From Agaricus subrufescens (taxonomy: Eukaryota > Basidiomycota > Agaricomycetes > Agaricales > Agaricaceae): a DNA stretch of 64,000 bases. The notes beneath the pieces are model-generated. The model saw only the letters and a list, made by a program, of their open reading frames with translations, searched no databases and was not told where the DNA came from. A program made the position numbers and the translations under genes. Numbering within the stretch: the first letter of the stretch is position 1; every line of letters begins with the position of its first letter. The stretch spans positions 2,167,894-2,231,893 of the forward strand of contig CM057063.1 in NCBI GenBank assembly GCA_029945375.1. The letters are read 5' to 3'. Shown one piece after another: positions 30,313 through 42,118 of the stretch.

Positions 30313-31696
30313 TGAAGAGACTAGATTGGTGTAAATGTGGAAAATAAAATATAAAAAAATATAAAATCGAATGCAAATGCAACCCTTTGAATTACACCGA
30401 GTCTCGAGTGCGGTTTGTGGGGAGAATAAATCAGAAAGAAAGTGAAAGTAAGCGTCTCAATTAAGTATTAAATGAAAATAGGGGTAGAATAGAAATGTGA
30501 AACAAGTCTCGACTGAATAGAGACCTCTTCCAGACCTATGCCATTTCGATTAGAACCTTCGTGATGAGTGGCTAAGCTCGCGACGACTGTCCTCAATAGG
30601 ATGGGTTAGACACCTATCTAGGAGGGGTAGCGAGTCCGCCCTAGTGATGCCTCAACAAACTTGGAGAGCCTTGAACTGCCTTCGTGCTTCAAGACAGACT
30701 GCAAGACAAGTCAAGCTAGCACCAAATGCTATCGCGATCCTATTAGGCCAGTGAAGATACTCTCTCAAGCAGAACACAAGACCTTCTGAGTTGAGAAAGA
30801 ACTTTAAGAAATGCTTAGAACACTGCGAAGTTTAACCAAACTTGATTTCACTCGCACAGCGCTTGGGCAAAGATTCGATGCCGAACCTCGTCCTCGACTG
30901 GCAACTATATACGATACACAATAAAAAAAAACTGAGACAAAATAAACAAATATGAAACAGATAACCAAGTCCGTATCCAGCACTGAATGGGTATAGTCTC
31001 CTCGACTCATCTTTCCCCACCAATCAACAGTCTTGACTATTCAGTCTCCTCGACCAAACATTGCACTTGCCTAATCTCCTGCTCCCCATTGGCTAACGAG
31101 CTTCCAACCCTAAGCCCTAGTCTAGAAACTCTCGAGGCGCATCCCCCACTGATTGTCCCATCAATAAGATGTCCTTGATTAGACTATGCTTCTATCTTGC
31201 CTTTAGTTGCTTTGAGATTATCACTATTTCCACCTGATCCAGAGTCTCGACCAACAATTCAACAGTCTTGCTTCAGGTTAATTCAGTCTCGAGATGTGTA
31301 AGTCGTCTACTTCCTAGCCCTTTCCTTATTAGGCAGGTAGTAGTTACAGATTTGGTTTAGCATAAGGTCCGCTGAAGGAACCGCATTCTGCTAAGTCCTC
31401 AAGCCATCCTATAGCCAGTCTCAATGATAATTCCCAATAAAGTCTCTCTAGACTCAGCCTCAATACTTCCATCTTAAAGTCCTCGAATGCGATTATATTT
31501 CCCCTAGCAGTACAGTTTTCCTACTAGGAATCGCGGATGCAATCTTGACTGTCCCCTAGATCAACCTTTCTTCACACATGCCCTCGCCTGAGATTATCTC
31601 TAACTGGGTGATCAATTGTTCATTCCCAAACTTAATACGTACACCTAACTGCATTAAACGTATATTTTCACGCATAAAACGGCTGGGGCGGTAACA
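30313..31696 (-). repeat. Gypsy-2 3' LTR (1384 bp)
   Basis: It begins TGAAGAGACTAG and ends GCGGTAACA on the plus strand. It matches 52306-52513 plus 58158-59351, with differences mainly transitions and a TATAAAAAA length variation near 30345. Open frames inside it (30804-31178) recur in the right LTR and are not genes. Confidence 0.85.
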
Positions 31697-31711
31697 TCTC
31701 CCCCCCACTAT
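31697..31711 (-). promoter_or_regulatory. Gypsy-2 polypurine tract
   Basis: On the minus strand AGTGGGGGGAGA lies directly before the 3' LTR start TGTTACCGCC. Confidence 0.65.
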
Positions 31712-32230
31712 GAAATGACTGTCCTCAGTCATACCAGACTTCATCTCGGAACTAAACTGATCATCCCCAATGTCTGGCTGGACTTCAATTTCACCCCTCG
31801 ACGAGCACTCGCCCTTGGCAGTGGTGGATCTCCCGCTCCGGACATCACCGGCAGCTATTAATATCACTACCACCTTGTTCTCCCGGAATGGCAATTGCCG
31901 TGCTTCTTTTCTGATCGCCCCAGACCACGCATTACTAAATTTAGCGCGATCTTCCGATCACTTTCCAAAGGTGAGGTTTAAACTTCCTCAACTTCTTTTT
32001 TGTTTTGCTGACCCTGCCTCATTTTTTCTTTGGGGCATCATCAGCCAATGGCTCATTCCGTGCTACCACTGCTGACATAGCGTGCTGGCGCGATCTAGTG
32101 AGTCTTGCCTTTTTTGTCTCCACCCTGCGGATCTTGACCTCGCTAATAGGGTATCTTTGACTGACGCCAAGCTCTGGCCCCCCTTAAAAGCAGACCTTGC
32201 CCCCCCCACTTTGGTTTCTTTCTCCCCATC

Positions 32231-33690
32231 ATGTCCTCCTCGCCTCCCCAGCTGCCCCCCGAGATAGCCATCACTGCTATCCTCGACAAGGTGGAATGGG
32301 GTGCGCATTTTCCGTCCGACGTCCTTCTCCGGCATTCCGAACATTTTTGCGCTCTGCTGGCCTACCGAAAGATTCAGCAGCCGGAGGAATCATTGTCCAC
32401 ATCTCCATCCAGCACTCCGCAGACTATCTTACCGACTTTGCCCTTGGCCGTTCGCCCTTTGTCTACCCCTCTGGTGCCTTCCGTCCTCCTGGCCATCGCT
32501 CGTACTCCGATGCCAGCGCAATGTTTGCAGCCTGCCTCTTTCCGTTCTCCGTCTTCTCGTCTTCTGACTCCTGCCATTCTTGCAGCTCCCTCGACTTCCT
32601 CAGCTTCGGCTCAGACTCCTCATCAACCCCCTCCTCGCCGATCTCTTGGTGAGTGGCCCATAGCTCGGGCATGATGTCTCTTTGCTGCTGTTTGCGCTTC
32701 TAATATCACAGTGGCTCGAATCACAGCTCAAGTGGCGTCAGAGGCTCCTCGGCCTAATCTAGCGGAGGTTCATGTCCCGCCTAATCCCGCTGCTAGTTCA
32801 ACTGCTGGTTCCACTTGTCGTGGCAAGACCAAATCTCCTGCCACCAAACACCAGCGTCTGCGTTCTCCGTCGCCTAAAAATACCCCCGAGGTAGTTCCTA
32901 AAATTGAGAAGATTTCTCCAATCAAAGCTGCGGCACCTGCCCATTCTCCACGCCCTGGCTCTGGCAAGTGTCTGGCTCGCAAAACTACTGGTAGTAAATT
33001 CCAGGCTGGCTCTTATACTGCCGTCGTTGAAATCACCTCCTCCTCATCGTCTTCTGAGCCTGATCCTGTCTTCATCAGCGACGAGGAAAGCGAAAGCGAT
33101 GACGAAGATGAAGTGGTTCAAGAGGACGAACTCGACGATTCCGATGTCGACATGGAAAAGCCCTCCTCCAAAAAACGTAAACTGGCCGCCTCTCGTTGTA
33201 AGCCTGCACCTCCTTCCAAGGCTGCCCTGGCAACTCGTTCTTGAACTACTCGATCAAAGCAATCCAAGACGGTCAAGACTCCTGCAACCGTCGATTCTGA
33301 TGGTTCAGAGGAACCTTGTGGTACAGGCTTTACACTTTCTCCCTCTCTTCTACTAATCTGCATTTCCTAGTTCGCACCAATACTTCTTTAACTCATCAAC
33401 TTGGTCTTGCTCCCAGTGCTCCTTATCTCGATGGTCTGGCTACACATTTCGCCGTCTCCTATGATCTGGTATGCCACCTTTTAACTCCTTCCCTTTTCTT
33501 TTTCTAAACATCTTTTCTTAGTATTCCCCTTGTTCTGCCAACTGTCTTAACTGCATGCATGTCACAGATTTGGAAGATTACGTTATATCTTACCAACGGC
33601 TGATTCGATTCCTACGAATCGGGCACCGTTGGAAAGCCCTGATCAAACCGTTTCTACTGATATCCATATCATCCGAAACGGCCCAGTAGT
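32231..33690 (+). pseudogene. A1: antisense accessory gene in Gypsy-2, four exons, one nonsense codon
   Basis: The ATG at 32231 follows a TTAAAA-like box near 32186. Exons 32231-32648, 32712-33320, 33371-33468 and 33522 onward join in one frame across GTGAGT, GTACAG and GTATGC donors and CAG/TAG acceptors. The protein has a short ordered start (PPEIAITAILDKVEWG..), a Ser/Pro-rich linker, a basic/acidic region with SDEESESDDEDE and SSKKRKL, and a fourth exon with YSPCSANCLNCMHVT, a Cys motif like those of the Gypsy-1 accessory gene. TGA at 33242 interrupts it where CGA would read Arg. The fourth exon loses its character after about 33565, so the 3' end is probably cut; the TAG near 33690 is arbitrary. 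Confidence 0.5.
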
Positions 33691-33929
33691 TGTTGAGATA
33701 TTCAACGTTCTTTATTCTCTGTGCCATAAGTTAGAAGACCTTAATTACCTAATTGTTCTAGAGCAGTCCAGACCATTCTATAACATTCTAGAACCTTCTA
33801 GAATGTTTTCTATCACATCATTATTGCACCATTACCCAGAGTAACCCAGAGTAACTCAGAGTAGTAAAGGGATTATTCCTATTGGTTGGTTATTATTAGA
33901 GTAGCTAAACTTAGATACATAATTAGTCA
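33691..33929. other. spacer before Copia-1
   Basis: It contains short direct repeats (ACCCAGAGTA three times, near 33835-33862) and an inverted CATTCTAGAA..TTCTAGAATG motif near 33780-33805. No gene is seen. Confidence 0.4.
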
Positions 33930-33934
33930 TGACT

Positions 33935-34391
33935 TGTTAAAGTCAGACTACTGACTTCCCCCGAATACCCATCACACATTAAACATCCGGGACTCTATTA
34001 TAACGTCTGACTAAGTCCCCACACATAGTAGGAACAATTAGAACGTTCCAGATCATTCTTGGAACGCATATCCGGAATTCTACTAAGCTACTAGTAGACC
34101 CTCATTAATATTCCGACCAATCGTCTCGAGCTGCTTATGCTGCTCGAGATTAATGTCTACCTTGCACCACATCTTATGAGACGATCTACTCGTCACTTTA
34201 TCTATATCAAACTTATGCTACATGTATATAAGCTCTATGTTATGAATATGAAAGACAGCTTGAATATCTCTCACATATTTCGTCTACAATCTATCTGAAA
34301 GACTTACAAAGTTCTATTCAGTATATCTATATTCTCTACAGGTGTGTAATCGAGTCCCTGCCATTGCGCAAGCTACGGTGCTGTTTCGACA
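33935..34391 (+). repeat. Copia-1 5' LTR
   Basis: TGTTAAAGTC..TTTCGACA, 457 bp, with a TATA box (ATGTATATAAG) near 34222 and an internal CTCGAGC..GCTCGAG inverted repeat near 34128-34150. Confidence 0.92.
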
Positions 34392-34406
34392 GGTTATGGG
34401 CCCCGA
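34392..34406 (+). promoter_or_regulatory. Copia-1 primer-binding site, initiator tRNA-Met half-molecule type
   Basis: GGTTATGGGCCCCG directly follows the LTR. Its complement, CCCATAACC, contains the CAT anticodon and neighbouring bases of initiator tRNA-Met, as in elements primed by a tRNA-Met fragment. Copia-2 has the identical 14 bases in the same place. Confidence 0.55.
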
Positions 34407-34629
34407 TGGGCCGATTGGGACTCTACAGATCATGACCCAATGATAGACATCTCTTTATCAGATCGTCGATCTCGGAATCCGCTTCCCAAGGAAGCATTGC
34501 CTGTATCGTAATGCCGACATTCAATTGTTCGGCACAAATGGGAATAGTTGATATACCTCATCACATTCTCGTTCCTTTGTTCTATTTTTGAGACAAAGCA
34601 ATAATGCTGATACTCGCCGTTCTCTACAG

Positions 34630-36299
34630 ATGGCCAATACTACTTCTGGTGTATCAGCGAGCATCCCTGAGCTCACCGGCATTAACTACGCCGAGTGGAA
34701 CATCAAGATGCGCGCCTTTTTGCAGTCACACAATCTCTGGGGATATCCCTCAGGATCCGTGGCTTCACCCACCAATGCAGACGAACTTGCCGAGTGGAAA
34801 GGCAAGGATGAACAAGCCGCCGGTTTCATCACCCTACGACTTCATTCATCCTTATTGCATCATGTCTCCACCAATACCACTAGCAAAGTCCTTTGGGACA
34901 CCCTCCTTGCTTCGTATGGAACTCCGGGAACGGCTCTCATTTATTCCGAGTTCCAGAATATCATGCGCATGAGAATTGCCAGTGATAGAGATCCTACTCC
35001 GGACTTAAACAGTCTCAGAGCATCCTTCAGCCGTCTCACTGCAGCAGACTCCAAATACACGATCGCCAAAGAGCTGCAAGTGATGATCTTACTCGCTGCC
35101 TTGCCTTCCGATTGGGATGGAGTTTCCTCCACCATCCTAGCTACCACAAAGTCATCCGACTTAAATTTCGATCATGTTGCGGTAGCAATCAAGGAAGAAT
35201 TCGTTCAGCGGTCTTCCTCTGCTCAATCGGCATCCGTTTCCCGGATCTCAGGTCTCAAACGCAAGGGTGATTATAACCCACACTGGAATAACCAGAAAGG
35301 GAATTTTAAAGCTGGCTCCAAGGATCATGCTGGAGATAACCGGTTAAATAATCACCACAACAATTCTCGTGGTGGTAAACGATTCAATGGGAGAGGATTG
35401 TACCGCGGACGTGGAAATAATCGGGGAAGAAAGAACCAACACAACCAACATGGAGAATCGCATCAACATCACTCTCATACAGTTTACACTCCAGACGTCG
35501 AGTTCGCCTCTCCTGCTGCCTTCCATACCCTCTTTCCTACTCCCTCGACCGCGGACCTTCCATCCCACTATCACCCCTCGCTCACAGCGCATGAGATTCG
35601 CCTCCGCAAGCTTAGGGCTACCCGAGCTCAAAGGAAGTCTCGCTCCACCTCCATCCTCTCTAACGACTCGTCTGGACTTGGAGCACTGATTGACCGCATC
35701 TTCCCCGGTCCTCAGCCAAGCCCTACTTCTTCTCACTCTTCACTTCCTCTAATAGAAAGACTTTCATCATCTCCACCAAATTCCTATATTGATCATCGAC
35801 AACTGCAACCATTTCCGGAAATCACTTCCATTCCTTTATCAGAGGAAGTTGATAATGCCAATGTTGCATATGTTGATAATAATGATCAAAGCGAGGATGA
35901 TGAGATGAACAGAGAGGCCCCTATTCAACCTCCTTGGGTCAATGTCAACGATGATGACGCTGTAATCATCGGTGATGAGGAGGAACAAGGGGAATTCTCA
36001 TCTGAGATCGGTCCCTCTGATTCAGAGGAAGCGAGCAGTGACTCAGAGGATGTGGTCACCAGACATCTCGAAGAACCGTCATTCACCTCTGAACCTGACG
36101 TTCCAGGAGCGTTCGTAACGGTTGACACTTTCAATGAAGCTAGTGAAGTGATCGCAGCAAACGCATATGATATGCAAGTGTCACCTTTGTATCACCAATG
36201 TGCTGGTACTTATGATTGCCATCTACAGACCTGTCTACTACGACGACGAGGAAGACTATTGCTTCCCAATCGTCTCACCCGACATTCAGATGTAGACTA
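34630..36299 (+). CDS. gag: Copia-1 gag region
   Basis: Starts at the ATG after TTCTCTACAG; the frame is open to a stop at 36384, but codons after 36299 belong to the inserted TIR element. It has the UBN2/gag core of Copia elements: ELTGINYAEWNIKMRAFLQ, LWDTLLASYG and IAKELQVMILLAALPSDWD. An Arg/Gly/Asn-rich segment (RGLYRGRGNNRGRKNQ) follows where a zinc knuckle usually sits; no CCHC is visible there. A long acidic linker leads into pol. The insertion lies in a Tyr codon and the frame resumes exactly after its TA duplication at 37889, so gag and pol were one polyprotein. Confidence 0.8.
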
Positions 36300-37888
36300 C
36301 AGTGGGCAACAAAACCTTTCCAATGTTTTGTATATTTGTAAAGAACATGCTATAGCAGTCCAAATAAATTGTGTAAAATCATGAAAATATACAGGAAGGT
36401 ACATCAGCATCTTGTTTACATGTATGTACAATCCTGTGGCTGTGCTTTGGATTTAAGTTCAGTTTCAAGAGGGTTTAAGATTGAGGACCATTGGAAAGGT
36501 TTTGTTGCTGCTCATTTCAAAGACAGAAAAGGCTAAGTGCTGGAGCTTGCAATGATGTTTGTCAGTTGAAAGTGTTACATAATATTATTCTTATGTTGCT
36601 TTCACTATCCTGTGACATGTCACACCTGTTATGTCACACCAAACCACACCAAACCACTTCAAATATTTGAAAAACATTTGTTTATTATTATATAAGAAAT
36701 TATTATTTAATAAATATCTTTAATTATAATTTTGTATCTGGTCTCAGAAAAAGTTAGCTTGGAACATAATCACACTTATATGATATGATTAGACCAGTTT
36801 CAGCTGTTTTTGTAGATGTTTTTCAATGTATAGTTTTATTTAAACATTATATTATCTACTTTTTGATCACAAATTTCTGGATTCCTAGGTGGTTCTCATT
36901 CTAAAATTTACTATAGGAGCCCCTAGTGTTCTAATCTTTAATTCTGTTACCCCTAGGGTGTAGTCAAATGTTTCAGTGTACCTGGAAACAGCTTGCAATG
37001 TTAGCTTAACATGATAGAATCAAGGGTACACATGTGGACTTATAAAAAACAAGTTTTAATGGACTAAATAATCATGTCATAGGCCTAATATACTAGAATA
37101 AGTACCTTGTAACAAAGTCAATATAGTTCAATAGTAAGAATAAGAAGAAAAAGGCTAAATCAAAATGGCATATAGAGATAAAGTAATTTACAAGAGGTAA
37201 TACAGTTATCTGCAACTGTACACTCAGTAACTGAATGGAAATTGCTATGGATATTATATATAGAGTAAATGCTCATGTTTTGAAAGTAAATCTGAGATGC
37301 TAGCATTCAAGCAGCTTTCAAAATTTGACATAAAAAAAGAAGAACTTGTATTTTCTAGTGAAAAATGGTACAAATACACTGGGAATGATCAATAAAATAG
37401 CCCCAAGATGTCATGCACATACTTTTGAATAATAAATAGCCCATTTGCACACAAGTAGGCAACTTTAACCTAGGTACAAGATGAGAAGACTTCAAAGTTT
37501 CAAGCAATAGGAGACTTAGACTATTTTCCAAATTACAGGGGGTTTGGTGTGACATAACAGGTGTGACATGTCACAGGATAGTGAAAGCAACATGAGAATA
37601 TCATTATGTAACACTTTCAGCTGACAAACATCATTGCAAGCCCTAGCTATTAGCCTTTTCCATCTTTGAAATGAGCAGCAACAAAACCTTTCCAATGGTC
37701 CTCAATCTTAACCCCTCTTGAAACTGAACTTAAATCCAAAGCATAGCCACAAGATTGTACATACATGTAAACAAGATGCTGATGTACCTTCCTGTATATT
37801 CTCACAAATTTACACAATTTATTTGGACTGCTATAGCATGTTCTTTACAAATGTACAAAACATTGGAAAGGTTTTGTTGTCCACTGTA
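36298..37888. mobile_element. non-autonomous Tc1/mariner-like element with ~350-bp terminal inverted repeats
   Basis: Bases 36300-37886 (1587 bp) start CAGTGGGCAACAAAACC and end in the near reverse complement (GGTTTTGTTGTCCACTG), flanked by a TA duplication (36298-36299, 37887-37888). The inverted repeats extend about 350 bp inward to GGTTTGGTGTGACATAAC and its complement. The A/T-rich centre (36670-37530) has no transposase frame. CAGT termini plus a TA target fit Tc1/mariner. It interrupts the Copia-1 polyprotein. Confidence 0.82.
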
Positions 37889-40800
37889 TCTTAAAGGCAT
37901 ATCAAAATGTACAAACAGCTTAGATTTTAACGTAGCAAAACCTGCGCAAATATATGGTGATTCTTCTTATCACACATGCTATTTATGCGAAAACAACCAA
38001 ATATGCGATCGTGCATGTTGGCTATTTGACTCTGGGGCGTCTTCACACTTTACATTCAGACGTGATGATTTCATTGAATATGAAAAGCTATCTAAGCCTA
38101 TAGTTGTTGAAACCGCCAATAAAAGCGCTCCATTGGAAATCATTGGAATGGGAACAGTTGTGATCAAACATGAGGTGCATCAGAATGGACAGCGTATCCC
38201 ACGTACTTCACAACTCTGGCCTGTCATGCACATGCCAGGATCATCCCAGCGACTTATGTCCATTGGACAACTAGCGAAGGATGGCTTGACTATCACTTCA
38301 AATGCTCAAAACACGACCGTCTATGACATGACTGGAAATCCGGTTTTTGTTGCTCTAAAAGGAAGCGGAAAAGGAACCTTACATTACCTAGACTCCAAAA
38401 TTCTTCAGAGTAAGGAACTAGGGATGGTCGGGAATATCACCGTTGATCACATTCACACTTGGCATAGAAGGTTTGGACATCCTTCAACAAAAATCCTTCG
38501 CCATGCACCTCAGCATGTGAAAGGAATGCCGGATCAATTGCGTGATAACGTCAAGGATCGGATCTGTTCAGGGTGCACGCTAGGAAAAATGACGCAGAAG
38601 TCTTTCCCTGAGTCCACCAAAAGGGCCAAAGGACCCTTGGAACTGATACATTCGGATTTGATCAAATTTCCGACACTATCTTATCACCGCTATAAGTGGG
38701 TAGTCATCTTTTATGATGATTTCTCGTCATATGTCCATGTGGCATTCCTTAAGGAAAAATCGGGTACGTTTGGGGCATTCAAAATTTTTAAATCTATCGT
38801 CGAAAATGCCCTGAACCTAAAGATCAAACGTTTTTGTACCGATCGAGGGGGAGAATTTTTATCTAACTCCTTCCAATCTTTCCTTAAAGACAACGGAATC
38901 CTACATGAGACAAGCGCAGCAGACATCCATCAGCAAAATGGACGTGCTGAGCACATGATACGTACTTTACGAGAAAAATCCCAATGCTTACGATTGGATG
39001 CCTCATTACCCGAGTCATACTGGGAGTTTGCACTTGAAACGGCAGTACATCTCCACAATCGCACCCCGCTTACCAGGAGAAACTGGATTACTCCTTTTGA
39101 ATTATGGAGTAGCAACAAACCAGATGTATCATACCTGAGGGTTTTTGGCTGCGCTGCATACGTTTTCATTCCACCGAATCAGCGACAGAACAAATTATCG
39201 CCATCCTCAGAACCGATGGTCTTCATCGGATATGAGCCCGGTTCGAAAGCATATTGTTTCATGCGAATGCAAAAGGGAAATTCCATTCATGTTGGACCGA
39301 CAGCCCTGTTTGATGAGAATTGGTTTCCTCAATCCTCAGATAAACCCCGACCTGGGTTTGGACAACTCAGAGACGACATACCTGCTAACCTGGGGGACAC
39401 TGATCAATTGATCATGGATCCACCGATTCATACATTTCCTTCGAATCGCCCATCCAATGATCATGTCCCCAATAATAGCGGTACTAAGTCTCCGACAACG
39501 CCCAAAACACCACAAAAACAAACAAGGGGGAGAGCTGACAGCAAAGTGTCACCACCTGGAAAGCCAGAACCAAAACGAGTCTTACCTCGTAAAATCACCT
39601 TCGCACCCATCAACAACGAGACCACCACACGCCGAGCAGAATGAGAACCTTCTCCTACACCCCCTGCTCGTGTATTACGCCCTCGTCATACCATTCGTCC
39701 TCCACAAAGACTTGGGAATGTACATGGTGATAGACATGTCCCAGTCAATATTTTGGGTAACCGAGAAGATAATCTTCCTGAAACGAGTCTAGAACATGCA
39801 GACATCTCTAAACTCGTTCAAGAAGGGGGAGGATCATTTATTAATCATCTTCTTTCGGTTGCTCATAACGCTGAAGCTGAATACACACCCCAAACATTCA
39901 AAGATGTTTTGAAATTACCAGAACATCTTAAAAATGAATGGCTTCAAGGTGCTTGTAAAGAGGAACTTGAGGCGTTAAGGACTTGAGGTGTCTATGAGTT
40001 AGTAGCTCTACCCAAAAACAGAACTGCGATTAAGAATCGCTGGGTTTTCAATGTGAAGTCTGATGGCAGAAAAAGAGCTCGCCTAGTGGCAAAAGGATTT
40101 TCCCAGGTTGAGGGTGTCGACTTTGACGAATTATTCTCTCCGGTTGTACGGTTTGAGACTGTGCGCTTATTACTTTCACTAGCTGCTCTTGAGGACTGGG
40201 ATCTCGAGGCACTAGACATGAAAACTGCTTTTCTCTATGGAAAATTAGATGAAGAGATTTATATGCAACAACTGGAAGGATTCCCCATACCTGGAAAAGA
40301 ACATCTCGTATGGAGATTACATAGAGCTCTCTATGGCCTAAAACAAGCCAGCTTAGCCTGGTGGCGCGAAATGAATGCGTCAATGAAATTACTAGGCTTT
40401 AGGAGAATATCTTCGGATGCTGGAGTGTTCATGTACCAAGATGGAAAGGCAATCGTCATTGTTATCGTTTACGTTGACGATGCTCTATTCATGGGCAATG
40501 ACCGTAAACTCCTCATGTCAAAGAAAGCCGAATTCATGCAGAGATGGGAGTGCCGTGATTTGGGAAGTGCGATAGAATTCCTGGGAATGAGGATAACAAG
40601 AGACAGGAAAAAGTGAATACTATATCTTGACCAACGAACTTACCTTGACAAAGTTCTTGATCGCTTCAACATATCCCATAAACCCACAAATACACCTTTA
40701 CCTGCCGGCTACAAACCACTACCCAATCCTACACACTCCGATGTCGAAACCCGTCGACGCTTTCAGCAGATTATCGGATCCCTGCTGTACATTATGCTCG

Positions 40801-41420
40801 GAACTAGACCTGATATCGCATATGCGGTTATCAAATTGTCACAGTTCAGTGCAGAGCCCACTCACGATCATATAGATAAGGCACTCTATGTTTGTCGTTA
40901 TCTCTTGAGAACATCCAATTATGCGCTAGTGTTTGATGGAGGATCAAATGAAGGATTACTTTCATATTGTGACTCAGACTGGGCATCTGACCCAATAATG
41001 CGTCGATCAACAACGGGTTATCTAATCACTTTGGCTGGCGGACCGATCTCCTGGTTGAGTAGGAGACAAAAGACAGTCGCTCTGTCTTCAACAGAGGCCG
41101 AGTATATGGCCATGTCCGATTGCAGCCGTCAAGTGATCTGGATCCAATCGCTTCTTCGAGAACTTGGATTTCACTTGCCTTCGGTTCCCATTTACGGAGA
41201 TAACCAAGGATCAATATTCTTAGCATCGAACCCTGTTCAGGAACGCCGAACCAAACATATTGACGTTCGGTTCCACTATCTCCGTGAATGTATTGAAGAA
41301 GGCAAGATCGAGGCAATCCATGTAGATGGTAATGAGAATCCTGCAGATCTCTTTACTAAGTCACTGGCCCTCGAGAAATTTAATAAGTTCAGAGGACGAT
41401 TAGGAATGGAGTTCTATTAA
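37889..41420 (+). pseudogene. pol: Copia-1 pol: protease, integrase, RT, RNase H with three TGA stops
   Basis: Single frame from 37889 to the TAA at 41418, broken by TGA at 39642, 39984 and 40614. Protease: LFDSGASSHF (Asp at 38028). GAG-pre-integrase: HTWHRRFGHPS and CSGCTLGKM. Integrase core: HSDLIKF, CTDRGGEFLS and HQQNGRAEHM. RT: RLVAKGFSQVEGVDF, LDMKTAFLYG and VYVDDALF (YVDD at about 40470, intact). RNase H: YCDSDWASDP, STEAEYMA, DNQGSI and the terminal TKHIDVRFHYLRE motif. Each stop sits where a CGA Arg codon would fit. All catalytic residues I can see are retained, so the stops are recent relative to the frame. Confidence 0.9.
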
Positions 41421-41451
41421 ACTCGACATTCCGTTTTTCCTACTATCTGTA

Positions 41452-41462
41452 GCGAGGGGGAG
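41452..41462 (+). promoter_or_regulatory. Copia-1 polypurine tract
   Basis: GCGAGGGGGAG immediately before the 3' LTR. Confidence 0.75.
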
Positions 41463-41919
41463 TGTTAAAGTCAGACTACTGACTTCCCCCGAATACCCAT
41501 CACACATTAAACATCCAGGACTCTATTATAACGTCTGACTAAGTCCCCACACATAGTAGGAACAATTAGAACGTTCCAGATCATTCTTGGAACGCATATC
41601 CAGAATTCTACTAAGCTACTAGTAGACCCTCATTAATATTCCGACCAATCGTCTCGAGCTGCTTATGCTGCTCGAGATTAATGTCTACCTCGCACCACAT
41701 CTTATGAGACGATCTACTCGTCACTTTATCTATATCAAACTTATGCTACATGTATATAAGCTCTATGTTATGAATATGAAAGACAGCTCGAATATCTCTC
41801 ACATATTTCGTCTACAATCTATCTGAAAGACTTACAAAGTTCTATTCAGTATATCTATATTCTCTACAGGTGTGTAATCGAGTCCCTGCCATTGCGCAAG
41901 CTACGGTGCTGTTTCGACA
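41463..41919 (+). repeat. Copia-1 3' LTR
   Basis: 457 bp, 453 identical to the 5' copy; the four differences are at CpG sites. Confidence 0.92.
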
Positions 41920-42118
41920 TGACTAGAGTCCCTGGGGTCATTGGTAGTGTCCCGGGTCCTTCTCAGATGTGTATATAAGTAGCTTGTCTTGGTGTCCTTA
42001 AGACCCAGACTTAACAACATCAGTTGTGCTTTGTCATCTCATCTCTCTGCTTATCTAAGATCACTGCTCTTTCCCCATTTATCTTTCAAGGTTACTTAGG
42101 TAAGCAAGATTTGTGATA

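Larger units (their letters stand above)
33930..41924 (+). mobile_element. Copia-1, LTR retrotransposon with 5-bp TSD
   Basis: LTRs at 33935-34391 and 41463-41919, both exactly 457 bp and differing at four sites, all C/T or G/A within CpG. The duplication TGACT flanks it (33930-33934 and 41920-41924). A primer-binding site follows the 5' LTR, and a purine tract (GCGAGGGGGAG) precedes the 3' LTR. One gag-pol frame runs through, interrupted by three TGA codons and by a 1.59-kb TIR element. The order protease-integrase-RT-RNase H is Copia/Pseudoviridae. Confidence 0.92.

Noticed and set aside
30804..31178. Small ORFs in the Gypsy-2 LTR
   Set aside because: They recur at 58458-58832 in the other LTR with different residues and no selection pattern; they are inside non-coding LTR sequence.
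35344..35736. Minus-strand 130-residue frame
   Set aside because: It lies antisense to Copia-1 gag, has no motif, and fits GC-rich third-position shadowing.
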